Positions 31,111 through 43,651 of a stretch of 64,000 bases of DNA are shown in pieces. Source of the stretch: Pachyseris speciosa (taxonomy: Eukaryota > Cnidaria > Anthozoa > Scleractinia > Pachyseridae); contig JAEMWC010000093.1 of assembly GCA_016490735.1 (NCBI GenBank), positions 1,102,501-1,166,500 of the forward strand. Reading direction: 5' to 3'. Below the pieces are notes generated by a model that was given only the letters and a program-made list of their open reading frames with translations, did not search any database and was not told the origin of the DNA. The translations under genes and the position numbers were made by a program. Numbering within the stretch: position 1 is the first letter of the stretch; each line of letters begins with the position of its first letter.

Positions 31111-31453
31111 CCTTGAGCAACTTGAGACTCTTGCGCATATGCTTACCCAGATAACTGCTGCTTTAAAGCGAGCCAGGCTGTGTAGTAATCAAAATGGTGT
31201 CATTCGAGGTCACCTCTAGTCGCGTTAAACAACGTTTACAAAGCTGTAGCTACAACAGAAGCGTTCTGTTTGGACCTGATAATTACCTAATTGTCTTCAG
31301 TTTATTTTTCTCTAAATTTATACTTCTTCAAGGAAAGGCTGGTTTTTTTACGAAATCCCTTTTTAATTATTTGCTAGAAGGTTCTACATTGCGTACACGT
31401 TTCTAGATCTTTCTTGATTTTTCCATCATCGCGAGCTATCACGGGTACTTTAA

Positions 31454-31835
31454 AGGAGCAGTGTCACCGGGATTTTTGCTGTTTTTGGTTCAATTCTGCC
31501 AAAATTACTGCCTTTTACCTGTTATCGTGCAAAAAATGCTCCTACAGAATCAGCAAGATGAATTCCAATGACATTTTAGCAGGGAGAGCTAACCATAATA
31601 ATTTTTTTGGTGATTTTTCAATGCATAGCTTGAAATTTTGAAAAAACTTGCCAGTTTTTTCAAATTTCAATCCATTTCCATCCTCGTCATCTTACATGGA
31701 ATACATGAGTTTATGGTGTCAATGCAGTACTACAGTCTTTGGCAACAAAACTAGACCATTATTTTAAGGTTTTCACCGATACATTGGCAGTTTTAAGCTT
31801 TTTAAATGATGGTACAAAAGCGTGACACTGCCCCT
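31454..31835. mobile_element. MITE with TTAA duplication
   Basis: Termini AGGAGCAGTGTCAC and GTGACACTGCCCCT form 14-bp inverted repeats with one mismatch. TTAA lies at 31450-31453 and 31836-31839. Unit C shows the empty site at about 56220-56232 (gtactttcaggtacacg). The TTAA target and short termini suggest a piggyBac- or Kolobok-derived MITE. No transposase. Confidence 0.75.
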
Positions 31836-32169
31836 TTAAGGCACACGATAGTACATGCGACAACATACAAAAACTGACATTTGGGGGGGGGGGGGGGCTA
31901 CTTAATTGAGAAAAAAGTTTGGTTATGAAGTTGTGGCCCTCCCTTCTAAAGGGTCCAGAAAAACTCTGATCCTCCCCTTACTCCATTAAAAAAATGTGAC
32001 CCTCCCTGAGGGCAAAATAGTAAAACAGTTGTCCACAAATAACAGCCAGATTTTATTTTGTCAGTCAGACTTAAATAATAGAGATATCTTGCTTTCCATG
32101 TCCTGCACGTTCTACCAGATTTGGTTGTACACAGGATGTCACTGATTTGTTCGTCCTCGCTACAAACAT

Positions 32170-32574
32170 TTATTTCGTCATCACTGTCATCATTATCTTC
32201 GTCGCTGACATCATCGTCGCCGTCTTCGTCGTCCTCATAATGATTGTCATCGTCGCTTTCATTGTCACCCTCGTGGTAATCTTCATCTGTTTCATTTTTT
32301 CTTCGACTGTCTGTTGCTTCTTCCTGATCACTGTCGTCGCCAATTTCCCCATTACTACATCATTTTCATATTCTTCATCTGATTCTTTATCCTCGACGTC
32401 ATCTTTCTCATCTTTTATCATATCTACGTTAACTAAAGATCTCGCGATGTGGGCAGCGACAATGTCTACTTTGTCCCGTTTCAGCGTGCTCCTTGAACAT
32501 CTAATACCATGTTTGTCAAGGTACAGATCAAGAAAGGAGACTTTCAACTTTCTGGGTTGCCCTTCCCTATACAT
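32170..32574 (-). pseudogene. Fragment with short conserved-looking segment and acidic low complexity
   Basis: The first 45 residues (LKVSFLDLYLDKHGIRCSRS, then DKVDIVAAHIA) look like genuine protein. The rest dissolves into Asp/Glu- then Met/Thr/Lys-rich low complexity from GAY/ATG repeats, with a frame change. I do not know the family. Confidence 0.3.
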
Positions 32575-32625
32575 TGAGATCCAGTTGAAGTCATCCTATA
32601 CACAAACATACCACAAGAGGAGGGA

Positions 32626-33657
32626 ATGAATATAGTATGTGCAGCATACGAAAATTTCTACAGATTCGGACCTCCTATCCCTAAGCGCTCATTAAAGAAA
32701 GCACTACGACTTATTTTGCAAGAAAACTCTTTCCAGTTTAACGAACATGACTATTTGCAAACACACGGCGGAACCGCCATGGGCACTAAAATGGCAGTGA
32801 CCTTTGCTAATATTTTCATGGCGGAAATTGAAACACAAATCCTACTCAAAAGCGCTAACAAACCACTCGTTTGGAAACGTTACATCGACGACATAATCTC
32901 CCTCTGGCACGCCAACAGAAATGTCGTGAACCAGTTCATTGAACAAGCAAATAAACACCACCCAACTATCAAATTTACGGCTGAAATATCACGTACAGAA
33001 ACGACTTTCTTAGACACCACTATTTACGAGTGCGAGAGATTCAACACAGAGTCAGTTCTCGACATGAGAGCCCACTTCAAACAAAAATTCAAACCTACAG
33101 AGACATTCCAGTACACGTTCTTCACAACGTGCCACCCGCCGGGAGCAAAGAAGGACTTTATTAAAGGTGAAGCACGTAGACTCCTTAGGACAAACTCTAC
33201 AACGAAAACGTTTGAAGAAAACATTGACAAAAATTTAAAACACACCAAATGGAGAGAGGCCACCCGAGAAATTTTATTCAAAACACACTCTCCGAAGTGA
33301 AATTTGAAGGAAGGAAACGGGCTCTGCTCCAACAGAATAATATACAAAGAAACGAATATTGCCCTCCGTAACACAATACCACCCAGCAGTTCCAGACCTA
33401 AAACAAATCCTAATGAGCAAGTGGTACTTAATACAGCAACAGCCATTGCAAAACGAAATTTTCAAGGAGCCGCCCATAATATCACACAGAAAGGGGCGTT
33501 CACTCAAAGACATACTCGTGAGAGCAAAATTTTAATAAAGGCTGGAAAACCAGAACACGTACTTTGGAGCCGTGTAGGCCTGTCAACCCCAGTCAACACT
33601 AGAACCATTATCCTAACTGTTTTTTTTTTCTGGACCACACTAATGGCCGCAGCCTGA
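32626..33657 (+). mobile_element. Penelope-like retroelement fragment
   Basis: The frame 32626-33300 encodes the core of a Penelope-like reverse transcriptase. It contains THGGTAMGTKMAVTFANIFM, then KRYIDDIISLW (the YxDD catalytic box) and ETTFLDTTIY. Downstream 33304-33657 continues in another frame, with HTRESKILIKAGKPEHVL-type residues, before decaying. The N-terminal part and the GIY-YIG endonuclease are not recognisable. Penelope-like elements have RTs related to telomerase. This copy is truncated at both ends and frameshifted near 33300. Confidence 0.8.
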
Positions 33658-34427
33658 TTTGATATGTTGCTTTTTAACCAATGATATTGCAATAAGCTAG
33701 GTATGGGTAATAAGTGTGAAAACGCTTGCAACAGCTTTCAACATTGTTAGCATGTTGTCTCTTGGTGACTGCGGCAGTGTTCAAATGTTTCCAACGAGAT
33801 CTATCAGTGTTGCTACTGATGACTTCCTCTCATGTTTTCTGCCTAAAATGGGTACAGGTGAATCCTATGAAGAAAAATCTGAGTTCAAAGACTTGAGGTA
33901 AATACTTATAATCCAAAAAAATTGTAACCCTCCCTACAAGGCATTTTTTTTTTACCATGACCCTCCCCAAAGTGAAACTAAAAAAATAGCGACCCTCCCC
34001 CCAAATATAGTAGCCCCCCCCCCCCCCCCCCTAAATAATGACCGGTCACTTACGCACTTTCAATTGTATTGTCGTAAAAGTCGCAAGGTTATCGTTTGTA
34101 CTTGATTGCGTTAGTTATAATAATTTGTTCGAATACTTTCTTGTGAGCGTTATTATACTTTAAACTTAGTATCGTTGTTTTCTTAATCAGTTGCATTGTA
34201 AAACTCTCAGTTTTAGTTTTTAACATTTTGTTATAACGGCGTCGTGTAATTCATCCATAACTGATTTATCTGCAGCATTTCTCACAGCGTCTGTGCGTTT
34301 ATTTCAGTTCCCACGGTGTTTGTTGCCTACCTTGTGCATAAAATTTAATCAGTTCCACAAAAAGGAAACACCTCCTGCTCTCTATGATTTAGTTCAACTC
34401 GCTTCTGCTGTTCACAATTATAATTAA

Positions 34428-34640
34428 CAATTATTCACCGAAGTGGAGGTGGTGGATATTTACCGAGCCGCTAAGCGGGGAGGTAAATATCCACTTCTTT
34501 CACTGACACTGAGGTGAATAATTGTTTTAGTATATACCACACAAGCTGAATAACTAGCGGACCAAAACATTATTTTATGTGTGATAATATGCCGACGAAC
34601 GGAGCGCCGGCTGCTCGGAGGTGAATGGTACTTGCTAATC
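34428..34640. repeat. Palindromic MITE
   Basis: 'caattattcacc' and 'ggtgaataattg' enclose 'gtggatatttacc' and 'ggtaaatatccac', forming a long hairpin at 34428-34525; a further GC-rich segment follows to about 34640. The element is part of an insertion (34333-35607) absent from unit C. Confidence 0.55.
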
Positions 34641-35189
34641 ACCTCTGAGTTAACCAATCAGAACGCGCGAAAAGATCTCTCCATTATAGTTGTGACTTGG
34701 AAATACGCCTAGCCGGTCAGCCGTTAGTTTGCATAGGTTGTACCCAGTCCTTGCTAAAAATCAAAACAAGATGGCGTGAGCTACGTCATCGTCACGTAGT
34801 AACTTGTAGGTCACAGAATGAGGTCGCGAAGCAGAAAGTAAGCAAGCTCCTGCACGAATAGCTTGAGAACGATCTTTGCCATTCACTGTTGGTAAATTTA
34901 TGTCATGAAACGAATAGAATATTCTTCAAAGGACAAGTTAACATTGAGGTAACGTTGTGTTATCTAATACCAGACAAATTTGAGCAACATAAACAAGGTC
35001 GGTAAAAAGAAACAGAAAGAGGTTTTCCACTCTAGTTGTTCAGTAATCGTAGAGCACACGTGATGCCTTATTTTGTGTTTTTTCTTCAAAATAAAACAAA
35101 ACATTTTTTAAACCAAATGAGCATAATTTTGAAAAATGAGCATAATTTGAGCAATTTTTGGCCAAAAAACGAGCATTGCTAGGAGCATA

Positions 35190-35607
35190 AAATGCTAGTT
35201 TTACTAGCATAACCAGGAAGGGCCCAGAGGCAGTACCCATTGAAGTTAAGCGTCTGCCCCTTACTACTTTCAAAAAAGAATACAAACTTCTGCTGCAAGA
35301 CAGCCAGTGAATAAATTTCAATTATTATCTAGCTCTATTAACTAATTAATCTATCTTATTTATCTGCCTTAATTAGAGATTACCTATGTATATTCTGTAA
35401 ATAACCGCCCCTCACTGGTAACTGCACTGTGGTAGTGGCCAACTTGAAAGCTCTGTTCCTTTGGCCACCACGCACTATTCCAAATTAATGCCTAATGTAC
35501 ATGTAAGCTAGCTTTGTTTCTCTTTTTACTCTTTTTTCTATTCTTGTACATTAATATTATGTTTAAATAAGTGTGAATAAATTGAAACTGAACTGGAACT
35601 GAAAAAC
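35190..35607 (+). mobile_element. LINE 3' end fragment
   Basis: The translation of 35218-35310 gives VKRLPLTTFKKEYKLLLQDS followed by TGA, matching the usual C-terminus of CR1/L2-type ORF2. A UTR of about 290 bp follows, ending 'aaattgaaactgaactgg'. It is heavily 5'-truncated and absent at the equivalent place in unit C. Confidence 0.6.
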
Positions 35608-38600
35608 TGTTGACTAAGTTATAAGAGAAGAATAAAGTTTACCAACAGCAGCCGAAACTCGTTCTTAATAAATCACTGGAGCTATAAAAGTCGTCTTCTC
35701 CCAATGAAAATAGTACTGTTGTTTTGAGTATTGCCTCTAAGAAGCTCAATGCAACAAATCAGCACGAGACAAGGCGTAAAAGCTTTCATCAGGATTCAGA
35801 ATTACACCGCAAACAAGACAATATTTCGCCAAATGTCTAAATCGTTCTTTTACGGGCGTTTTGCATTTGGGGGAGAAATTTGCGTTAGCGCGCTTAGGAG
35901 TGCCCACCGGTGTTGTACAGACTCGTGTCCACCCGAACCAAAGGGCGGCATGCGTTGTTTCCCCGCGAAACAAGAAAAAGTGATGTCATATGACATCACG
36001 TGGACACGCATACTTCACGGGAAGTCAACGGTTGGTCGTACAGCAGTGGTTTCCCTCCCTTTCGTAGCGTAGCGTCCTCTGGAGAAGCCACTGCTCGCAA
36101 GGTAAGGGTAGGTCGAGCAGAGCTTGGGTTTAGACTGGCGAGGCTACCTTCGTAACTGAGTTGAGTAAGTGCAAGGTTTGAATTGGACTGAGTAGATATA
36201 AATTTTGAACAGCGATACGTAGGGGTCAGTTTTGGATGAGATCGGTGTGACAAGGTCTTGAACTGTGAGTAGAGTTCGGGTTTTAATTCAGATGAGTAGC
36301 GCTATACCCTGAATAGGTATAGTTATGGGCGCGTTTTAGAATGGGATCAGTGTGGCAAGGCTATTAATTCGGTAAGGTGGAGTTAGTTTTTTTAATTGCT
36401 GTAAATCGAATTGGTTGGGACAGGGTTTGAACGGGGATGTGCAGAGTTGGTTTTAGACTTGGATGAGTAAAACTGAACTCTGGGATAGAATGGGTGGGCT
36501 GGGTATGCTTGGGTCAGCTTGGTAGGGTTGTTTTTCAAGATAGCTTAATGTTGTGTGTGACAGGTTTTCTTTACTTGTTCTGGGAGGGCTGAGATTTCGA
36601 TCGGGTTCGGTACGCCTTTTTAGTAGAATTAGTGGCAGGCGGGCAAATCTGCAAGCTTTACCATAAATTATCCCTAGCAGTGCTTGAAAAGATGGAAGAG
36701 GAAGGATGAAGGGAAGGTTTAGGTTGTAGAAAACTAACCTTGTTTTGATATAATTGCGGGTCCAGAGACCAACTGAGAGATGACTCTTCTCGTCTTTCAA
36801 GTCACAAATTTTATTTGTAAACAAAACATGCTTCTTAAGCTTACTGGTAGCACACTACTTTGAGTCAACTAAAATCTCAAAATATGTGGAAATTCATAAA
36901 AATCTTTCATTTCTACTTTATCAATTACACATTTTTTATAGCTATAGTAAAAAGTTACCGTTTGCATCAATCTGATTAACTACATAATTAATTCTACTTA
37001 TAGACATGCGTTTTTTTACACGTTTATAACTAAGCACGAACCAGTTCCAAAAAAAAGAATCCAGTTCCGCACAAAATATATATGTCAATCATTCGCACAA
37101 TGCCGACGTTTGAAATTACTATCTCCGAATTGAGATTTCAAGTTTCCTGTTCAATGTAATACAGGGCCATTAATATTATAAACCACATTCTCATATTGCA
37201 TGTATCAGAAACCTACAATTCGTACCGTAAAAAACGTTTAAGAACCAATCAAAATTATCTTAAGCAACTAAATTTTTTCAGTTTCGTTGTGATACTTTTC
37301 ACAGCAATAGCTTTGAGTAATTAAGTGTGCAATGAATTCCAGTATACTACTTTTCTTTTTGCGTCTACCGTTTTAAACTACAAATACAAGGTAGAACTTA
37401 ATTAAAAAACCAATTTAACAATTGGTTCATGCGTCAGTGTCCGTTCATTCGAGATATGAAGTACGCGGGAAGCATGGAGAGCACAAAAGTTGCGTAAGAG
37501 TTGCTCGACGTGTAGCCGGGAGCAAGTCGAGCTTCTTGAGTGCTCTCCAAACTTCCCAAGCGCTTCATTTCTCAATGAACGCACAGCTGACGCATGAACC
37601 AATTGTTTGATAACATTTTCAACGCGGTTACAGTTAACGCCGACGTCATCAGCGTGCACAATGGGAATATGAAGCACGCTCGCGCAATTTGATTACATGA
37701 ACTTGCTAGCTATGTTATAAATAAATGTAATTTACTTGCTAAGTCAAATGAGATTTACTTTTCCCTGGTTTAGCATTCATATATTTGTCTTTCACTTTCG
37801 CCTCAAAAGATACCAAGTGAGGTCATGGAAATTAAAATTATCCAAGTTTGATGGAGGATTTAAGGTGAACGTTTGGTCAACAATAAAAAGTTATAGTCAA
37901 GTTGTTCAGCTTAATAAACAACATTACATAGTTAGGAAGTAAAAGTTAAAGATCAGCGACAAAAAAGCACTGAAAAGAGTATCAAATCTTCGTACCCTTC
38001 ACCATAGCATTGCTTTTGATCGTTTCATCTACCAAGATTAAAATTTATTTGGCCAAACTACATCCTACAATAGACCCATGTAACCGTTTCATACCCACCT
38101 AGAAATAATACCTAGCTACTCTTTACAACAACACAAAAATTTTAAATGACGCCTACATTAATACTTCAAGAAACACAGTAATCATAAACAAAGTTAAACT
38201 GTCCTGACAGTCAGTGAATTCCCGGAGTATTAACCGTGACAGTAATGTGAGTGTGTTTCGACTAGTCTGTGTTCGTACATTGGAATACATGTTTTCTAGT
38301 AAAAGGAATTTAAAATTTTAGCCTGAAACTAATAAGATGACAAGGTACAATATACCCAAAAGTACAAATGACGTCCAGGGCCCGGTTAACTTAATCCAGG
38401 ATTAGCGTAAACTTTGGTTGAAGTTTTTAACTTTCGGAAGAAAGTTTCTTTTGCTGCTTTTTGCTTTTCAGGATTGACATGCTCTAATCTCAAATTTTCA
38501 AAATATCAGCGTTGAATAACATTTGTGGATAGAGAAATAAACACCTAGGTTAGTTTTTAATCTTGGATTAGGGTTCATCGGCTTTCGAACAACCGGACAC

Positions 38601-39251
38601 AATCTACTAAACTTTTTTTAAAACTAAGATTAAGTCTAGGGAAGATGCAGAAACCTATCACACAGCATAACAGCGCGCGGGTCACTGTCTTGTTCATACG
38701 CGCTCGAGATCAGTTCTTTATGCCTTTTTTTGCCCTTTGATTGCCAGTTCTTACTTTGCACTTCTAACAAGTGAAATATTTAAAATTTGGTCGGTTTTAG
38801 CATGAGAACAGTCACCAGTCCAGTCATCTCAAATCTAGCCTGGTGTTGACACCAAACCAAACGGCAGACAGACGCTCACTAACGGTGACAAATCTAAAAA
38901 ATCGATGTTCGAACAACGCAATAGCAAACGCATCAGGTGGACATTCACAAGCCTAATAAAACGATCTTGGTCTGGTTAAGAAAATGGCGGTTAGATTGTC
39001 ACTATAGCACAGCTCATCGGAAAGCGGTAGTTCTCTTAGAGTGAATAGACCCGGAATAGGATGAATGTCCTTACTCGTGTTTTTGCTGCCAAAAATACAG
39101 TTATTGGCTCTTAACATTCTTGAAAAATCGGCCAAATGCAGCTGCTCAAGCGTAGCTTACAAATAACAACTGAACTCACAAACGTTTCGTCGATTGGTAA
39201 CATCTACTGCCTTCTGGGTCTACAGCCCCGATCGATGAAATCATGCACAAA
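35608..39251. repeat. Duplicated 3' flank, unit B
   Basis: Colinear with 9628-13530 and 57995-62399. It starts 'ctgttgactaagttataag' and ends at the stop codon of NACHT-WD copy B. It contains the palindromic MITE at 37421-37608. No SINE is present at the place occupied in unit A, giving a clean empty site. I see no conserved protein-coding frame. Confidence 0.8.
37421..37608. repeat. Palindromic MITE, unit B
   Basis: The terminal 'caattggttcatgcgtcag' and its inverse 'ctgacgcatgaaccaattg' enclose the 'ggagagcac'/'gtgctctcc' hairpin. It is conserved at the same place in unit C (59909-60098) and as a remnant in unit A. Confidence 0.75.
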
Positions 39252-42200
39252 TTAATCGGAGTCGTCGTCGTCGTCGTCGTCAGAGGGAAAAAAGTCGTCT
39301 GCTGTTATGAGGAAACCCTCCTCCCAGTCAGGACCACTGACATTCGTGATTTTGTACTCCTCACAAGATGAGGTGGGAAATGTGTAGTTTGAAGTGATTT
39401 CCCTTGTCGGTATCCAACTGGTTTCAGTTGTTTTTCCTTCGCCTTTAGTGAGTGCAGTCACGAATTCCGAGGACAAGGCACTGTCCAGTTTGCGGAGTTT
39501 AATTTCGCATACTCGGCCACTAGAAGTAAAACAAACAACCCTGTCTTCCTCAGGGGACACAGCCATACTGACGATGTTCTCCTGCCCTTCTGCTATCTTT
39601 GCGAACCAAGCAGCTTTGGACTCCGCGACATCCCACAGGAATACCATGCCGTCAACGCCGTAAGAAATTAGGTAACGGTTCACTTTTAAAAACTTGCAGA
39701 ACTCAATTCTACCGACATGGCCACGTAGAATGCGTCTAAAGGAATGAATATCAGTAAAACTGTACAGAATAATTACGTTTGCAATGCAACAAACCAGCAG
39801 CGTATTGTCTGACGAAACAGCGCAGTGGCTAAACTTAACAGAGTTGAAAAACCTATTTACTCCGGTTCTCGCTAGCAAGCGGCAGGGATGCTCATCAAAT
39901 TCCCAGATCTCTATGAAATACGCACCGCACAAGATGAGCTCTGTTTTGTTTGATGACAGGCAAAAACACTCGACAGCCCGGAATGTTGGTGATTTAAATG
40001 AAGTTGACATAGCTTTATTTTGAACGTTCCATACATAGAAATCAGAGTCGTTAATACTATCCTGGATACAAAAGAGAAGTAAGGTGCTGTCGGCTGAAAA
40101 TATCAAATCCACAAGGTGTGTCATCTCAAAGTCTGTTTCAAATACCGTAACAGTACTCTTTTCAGATTCTTCAGTGATATGTACCTGTATCATGCTGTCT
40201 TGGTGGTAGGCTGTTTTTTTCCCGTCTGGTGAGAACACACAACTTTTAATCTGAGGCACTAGGGCGTGAAGATCGGACAGTGAAGAATTGGAAATGAACT
40301 CCAAAGCAAAGCCTTTCTCCTGGTTACCTGTATTCCACAACGAAATTACCGAGTTGGAACTGACGGACATAAGGGTATCGTTTGACTTGAAGATCGCTCC
40401 GACTGATTTTCCTATTGCTGGTAACACTGAAAAAAACTTGATAGGGTTGAAAAGATTTTTCAAAAAGATCACTCTTTCTTCGGTTTCGCGCTGAAGGAAA
40501 TAACCAACCTGCTTTTCTCGTGTGCAGTAAAGAAGACTTCCTATCGAAAGACCGGTGAAAACTTTGCCTGTCTCGAGAGATAACGCTGACAGTGTGAAAC
40601 CTGAAGCTGCCGAATAAATTAAGTGGAGACCATCATTCGTAAAAGTGAAGTCTTCTTTCTGCTCGATATTGTGTTCTTGCTTGGGATTATTTTCTTCAAC
40701 CCCTGTTTGCGAGACATTTATCTTGTTGGAGCCATTGGCTTGGACAACCCATTTCCTATCTGGTGACACACAAACATGAAATAACATGTCTTTGCCAAAA
40801 AGGTCCTGAGAACCCGTTGGAAGATGACTGCAAATGTTTGACTTGAATGAATCAAAAATGTGCCATTCAATTATGTCACTCTCACTCTTCTGCATGCACG
40901 TCAACAAAACCTTATCCATTTCTCGCGGATTAGTCGGGATTAGCTCCGGCAGCATCTTTAGCAGGTCTGGATCCAGACCCAGATCCAGTTCCAGTCTCAG
41001 GCAACGAGAGAACCTGTTCGCAATCTCATCTCTGTCATCACTCTCCTCTAGCAGGTCTGAATCGCCCATTTGAAGAGAGGCCCCATTAAAACTACTGCAT
41101 CTCTGCCGACGGCGTTCACACTCAGTCATATGGTAAACACAAGTCAGCTCTTCCACCAACCACTCCAGTTGCATTGTGTAAACAGCAATACCTACAGCAA
41201 TGTTACAGACTGACATGGCTTTTTCTGAGCCGAAACGGGTCATTTTCATTCCAAAGAATAACAAGCCATGGGGCAAGTGACAAACATAGGTAAAAACGTT
41301 TAGATGAACACCTAGGTTGAAAACGTCATAAAGCAGAGGTCTTCCCGATTGTAAATTCCAAACCTGGTAGCAAAAAATGTCAGGGTAGAGGTCAATGATA
41401 AGTTGACGAATAGCTGCCAAGGACGGTTCTTTGTTTGACTCGATCAGTTCTTTCAATTTGCCACAACAAAAACAAGAAGAACGACCACAAGGTTCGGACA
41501 TCTCATGAATCCTAAGCAAAGTCACACCCTTTCCCAGACGCTCAAGCAAGCGTTTGGTTTGTCTTCCTACGGTCAACCTCCCTTTAGAAGACATTCTTGC
41601 CAACTGACTAAACCAGTAAGTCATTTCACCGTCTGGATTCTGGTCTATTTCCAGGAAAGCCCACCGAGCAAGTAACTCAACCATACAACGGGAACCTTCA
41701 TGTATTTTTTCAACAACATCCTTTCTCTTCACGACGATGTACTGTCTGTCAGAAGCCATCACACCCCATTCGTGAATGGCAGAATTACTTGAAAAGTGAG
41801 AAAAGTCCTCGACACATCTTCGTTCAACAGAGAACCATTTGTCCAGTCGTCCAAAAAATATCCACCTGTCGTCAGGCGAAAACGCTAATTGGTTGATATT
41901 TTCAATGATATCTTGGCTTACCTGATAAGGACCGCCCAATATTGTTAACGTGGCTGCATCAACAAACAGGAGGGAGCGACCCTGTGCCCCGACAACTGTC
42001 TTCTTATCAGAGGCTGTGGCAAAAACTTTCCAGCCTGAAAGACATCCAATGTCTTGGATCAGATCATAAAAGTTCCACTCCAACCAAGGACCTGACACCA
42101 CAGGACTCAAAACGTTTTCTTGAACTTGCTTTGACGCATTGATTATGGAAGAATGCAACAGGTAAGGACATTCTGACAGAACAAGAACATTGGTTTCCAG

Positions 42201-43651
42201 AGCCAAAAAGATTTCTTGCAGGATATTCTTTTCCTTTGGGTCGAAAGCAGAACAGCCAGCTGCAACTTTCAAATCTTCAACAAGATGATAGATCTCAACT
42301 CTTCCACTTTGAACCCTTTGCTCCAGGAAATGAAAACTTGTTAAACACTTGAAAACAATTTGCAATGAATCCCTATCACCACGACGACACAAAAATTGAA
42401 CAGCAACACGCGAGACATAACCCAGCAACGCCCTGTCTAAGGTATCCAGTGGTTGTAGAGGTTGATCGACAGCAGCAGAAATAATATCGGAAAAAACGTT
42501 TCTCAGATACTCACCCGCAAACGTTTTGTCGATAAACAACTTTCGAGAAGCTTTCTCCTGGTTCGTTAACCAGGCTGGGATCAGACTGTGGAGAAAAACT
42601 AAAGTTTTATCCGATCTCCGCAACACCGCAAATTGCGATACAACGTCGACGACTTCTTGCTCATCTTGGTTCGAGTTCTCTTTTCCTAAAATGTACTCAA
42701 TGATTGACACAGGAAGCGGGGAAGGGGCAGCAATGGCACAACCAAATAACTTCTTGAAAATATTCTTACCTAATTTGCCGTACAAGCGCTCAAAATTCTT
42801 CCGAAAAAACTTATCGATATCTCCCGGGAAAATGTCCCTCAGCGGATCAATCTTACCTGAAACGACTGGATCGTTAAGTACATGTACAATGTAAAAAGCG
42901 TTTAAGAACAGTCCGCTGCACTTCCTTGTTAAATCTTCCAAAGAATAGTGGACACGGGAGAAATCTAAGCTTTTTTCAAAAAATCGTCGTATGTCCTGCT
43001 CATGCTGCTCGTAAAAGCTGTGCTGTTCACTGTCTCCAGCACAAATCCTGACACACGGGTTGTATCTCACCAATCTGTTCTGTACGGTGTCTTCAGGGCG
43101 ACTAGTGATAAAGAACACAAGCTATTTTGGAAGTTGGTGAAAACGTTCCTCTATAAGGAACAAAAAATCTTCCCTGGACTCGTACTTTGTCTCATCTAAG
43201 GCGTCAATGATTACTAACTTTGGCTCCCTCAAAGCGGTGCACTTACCTAGTGGTTCTTCCAACAGTTTAGTAAAAAGTTCCTGAACTCCCAAATTAGAAT
43301 TGGCTATCAAGGTTCTTACCCCATCCTCTCCTCCCACCATATTATTGTACTGGCTATTACAATTACAGAGTTGACAAGCTACAGTCCCAAGAAGATACCT
43401 GGGGTCGTTTCTTGTTGCGTCGTAATGACGACAAAAGTAGGCAGCGCCTAAATGTCCAGCTTTCCTTGTGCGCTGTGCCAGGGCTCCCGCTATCACACTT
43501 TTGCCGACTCCTGCGTCACCCAACAGAACATAAGCTCTGGAGTCGCCAGGATCACGGAACCATTTGTCAAAGTCATCAAACAGCCACTGTCTTGTATCTG
43601 GGTGATGACGCTCAGCAAAGAAAGTGATGTCGGTATCACAATTGGCAATTT
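39252..43651 (-). CDS. NACHT-WD STAND protein copy B, main exon (one in-frame TAG)
   Basis: One exon of 4.4 kb. It enters at acceptor TTTCTTTCAG (43652-43661), phase 1, and ends at TAA 39252-39254. Order: AERHHPDTRQWLFDDFDKWF, Walker A GDAGVGKS (about 43497-43520), Walker B KLVIIDALDE (about 43191-43220), the FFITSRPED sensor (about 43090-43115), GLFLNAFYIVHVL, LFGCAIAAPSPLPVS and FLHSLIPAWL helical segments, then about 900 residues of WD-like blades (FSPDDRWIFFGRLD, SLWN, FSPDGKKTAY, YVWNVQ, GHVGRIEFCKF, ISYGVDGMVFLWDV), and an acidic tail. STAND NTPases switch and oligomerise on nucleotide exchange, and propellers usually sense ligand. A single TAG at 43122-43124 splits the otherwise open frame just before the sensor. 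Upstream exons are probably 44428-44742 and 46026-46630. Innate-immune or death signalling is an inference from family architecture. Confidence 0.85.
39255..39290 (-). repeat. GAC/GAT codon run encoding the acidic tail
   Basis: A (GTC)n run on the plus strand encodes seven to eight consecutive Asp at the end of copy B; copies A and C have four Asp. It is a small trinucleotide expansion inside coding sequence. Confidence 0.7.
43122..43124 (-). other. In-frame TAG in the NACHT domain of copy B
   Basis: The minus-strand reading is ...CTT CCA AAA TAG CTT GTG TTC TTT ATC ACT..., with the same frame open for about 175 codons before and 1288 after. A Trp codon (TGG) is a likely ancestor, but the equivalent region is deleted in copy A and outside the window for copy C, so this cannot be checked here. 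Confidence 0.9.

Larger units (their letters stand above)
31882..34030. mobile_element. Composite insertion bounded by poly-G and poly-C
   Basis: A G-run followed by CTACTTA (about 31883-31905) and TAGTAGCC followed by a C-run (about 34008-34031) are inverse. Both inner edges carry repeated 'gaccctccc' motifs. The region contains a GAT/GAC-rich low-complexity stretch, a peptide-like minus frame and a Penelope-like fragment. Unit C has a different insertion at this place. The poly-G/poly-C ends could be sequencing-sensitive, so the exact ends are unsure. Confidence 0.45.
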
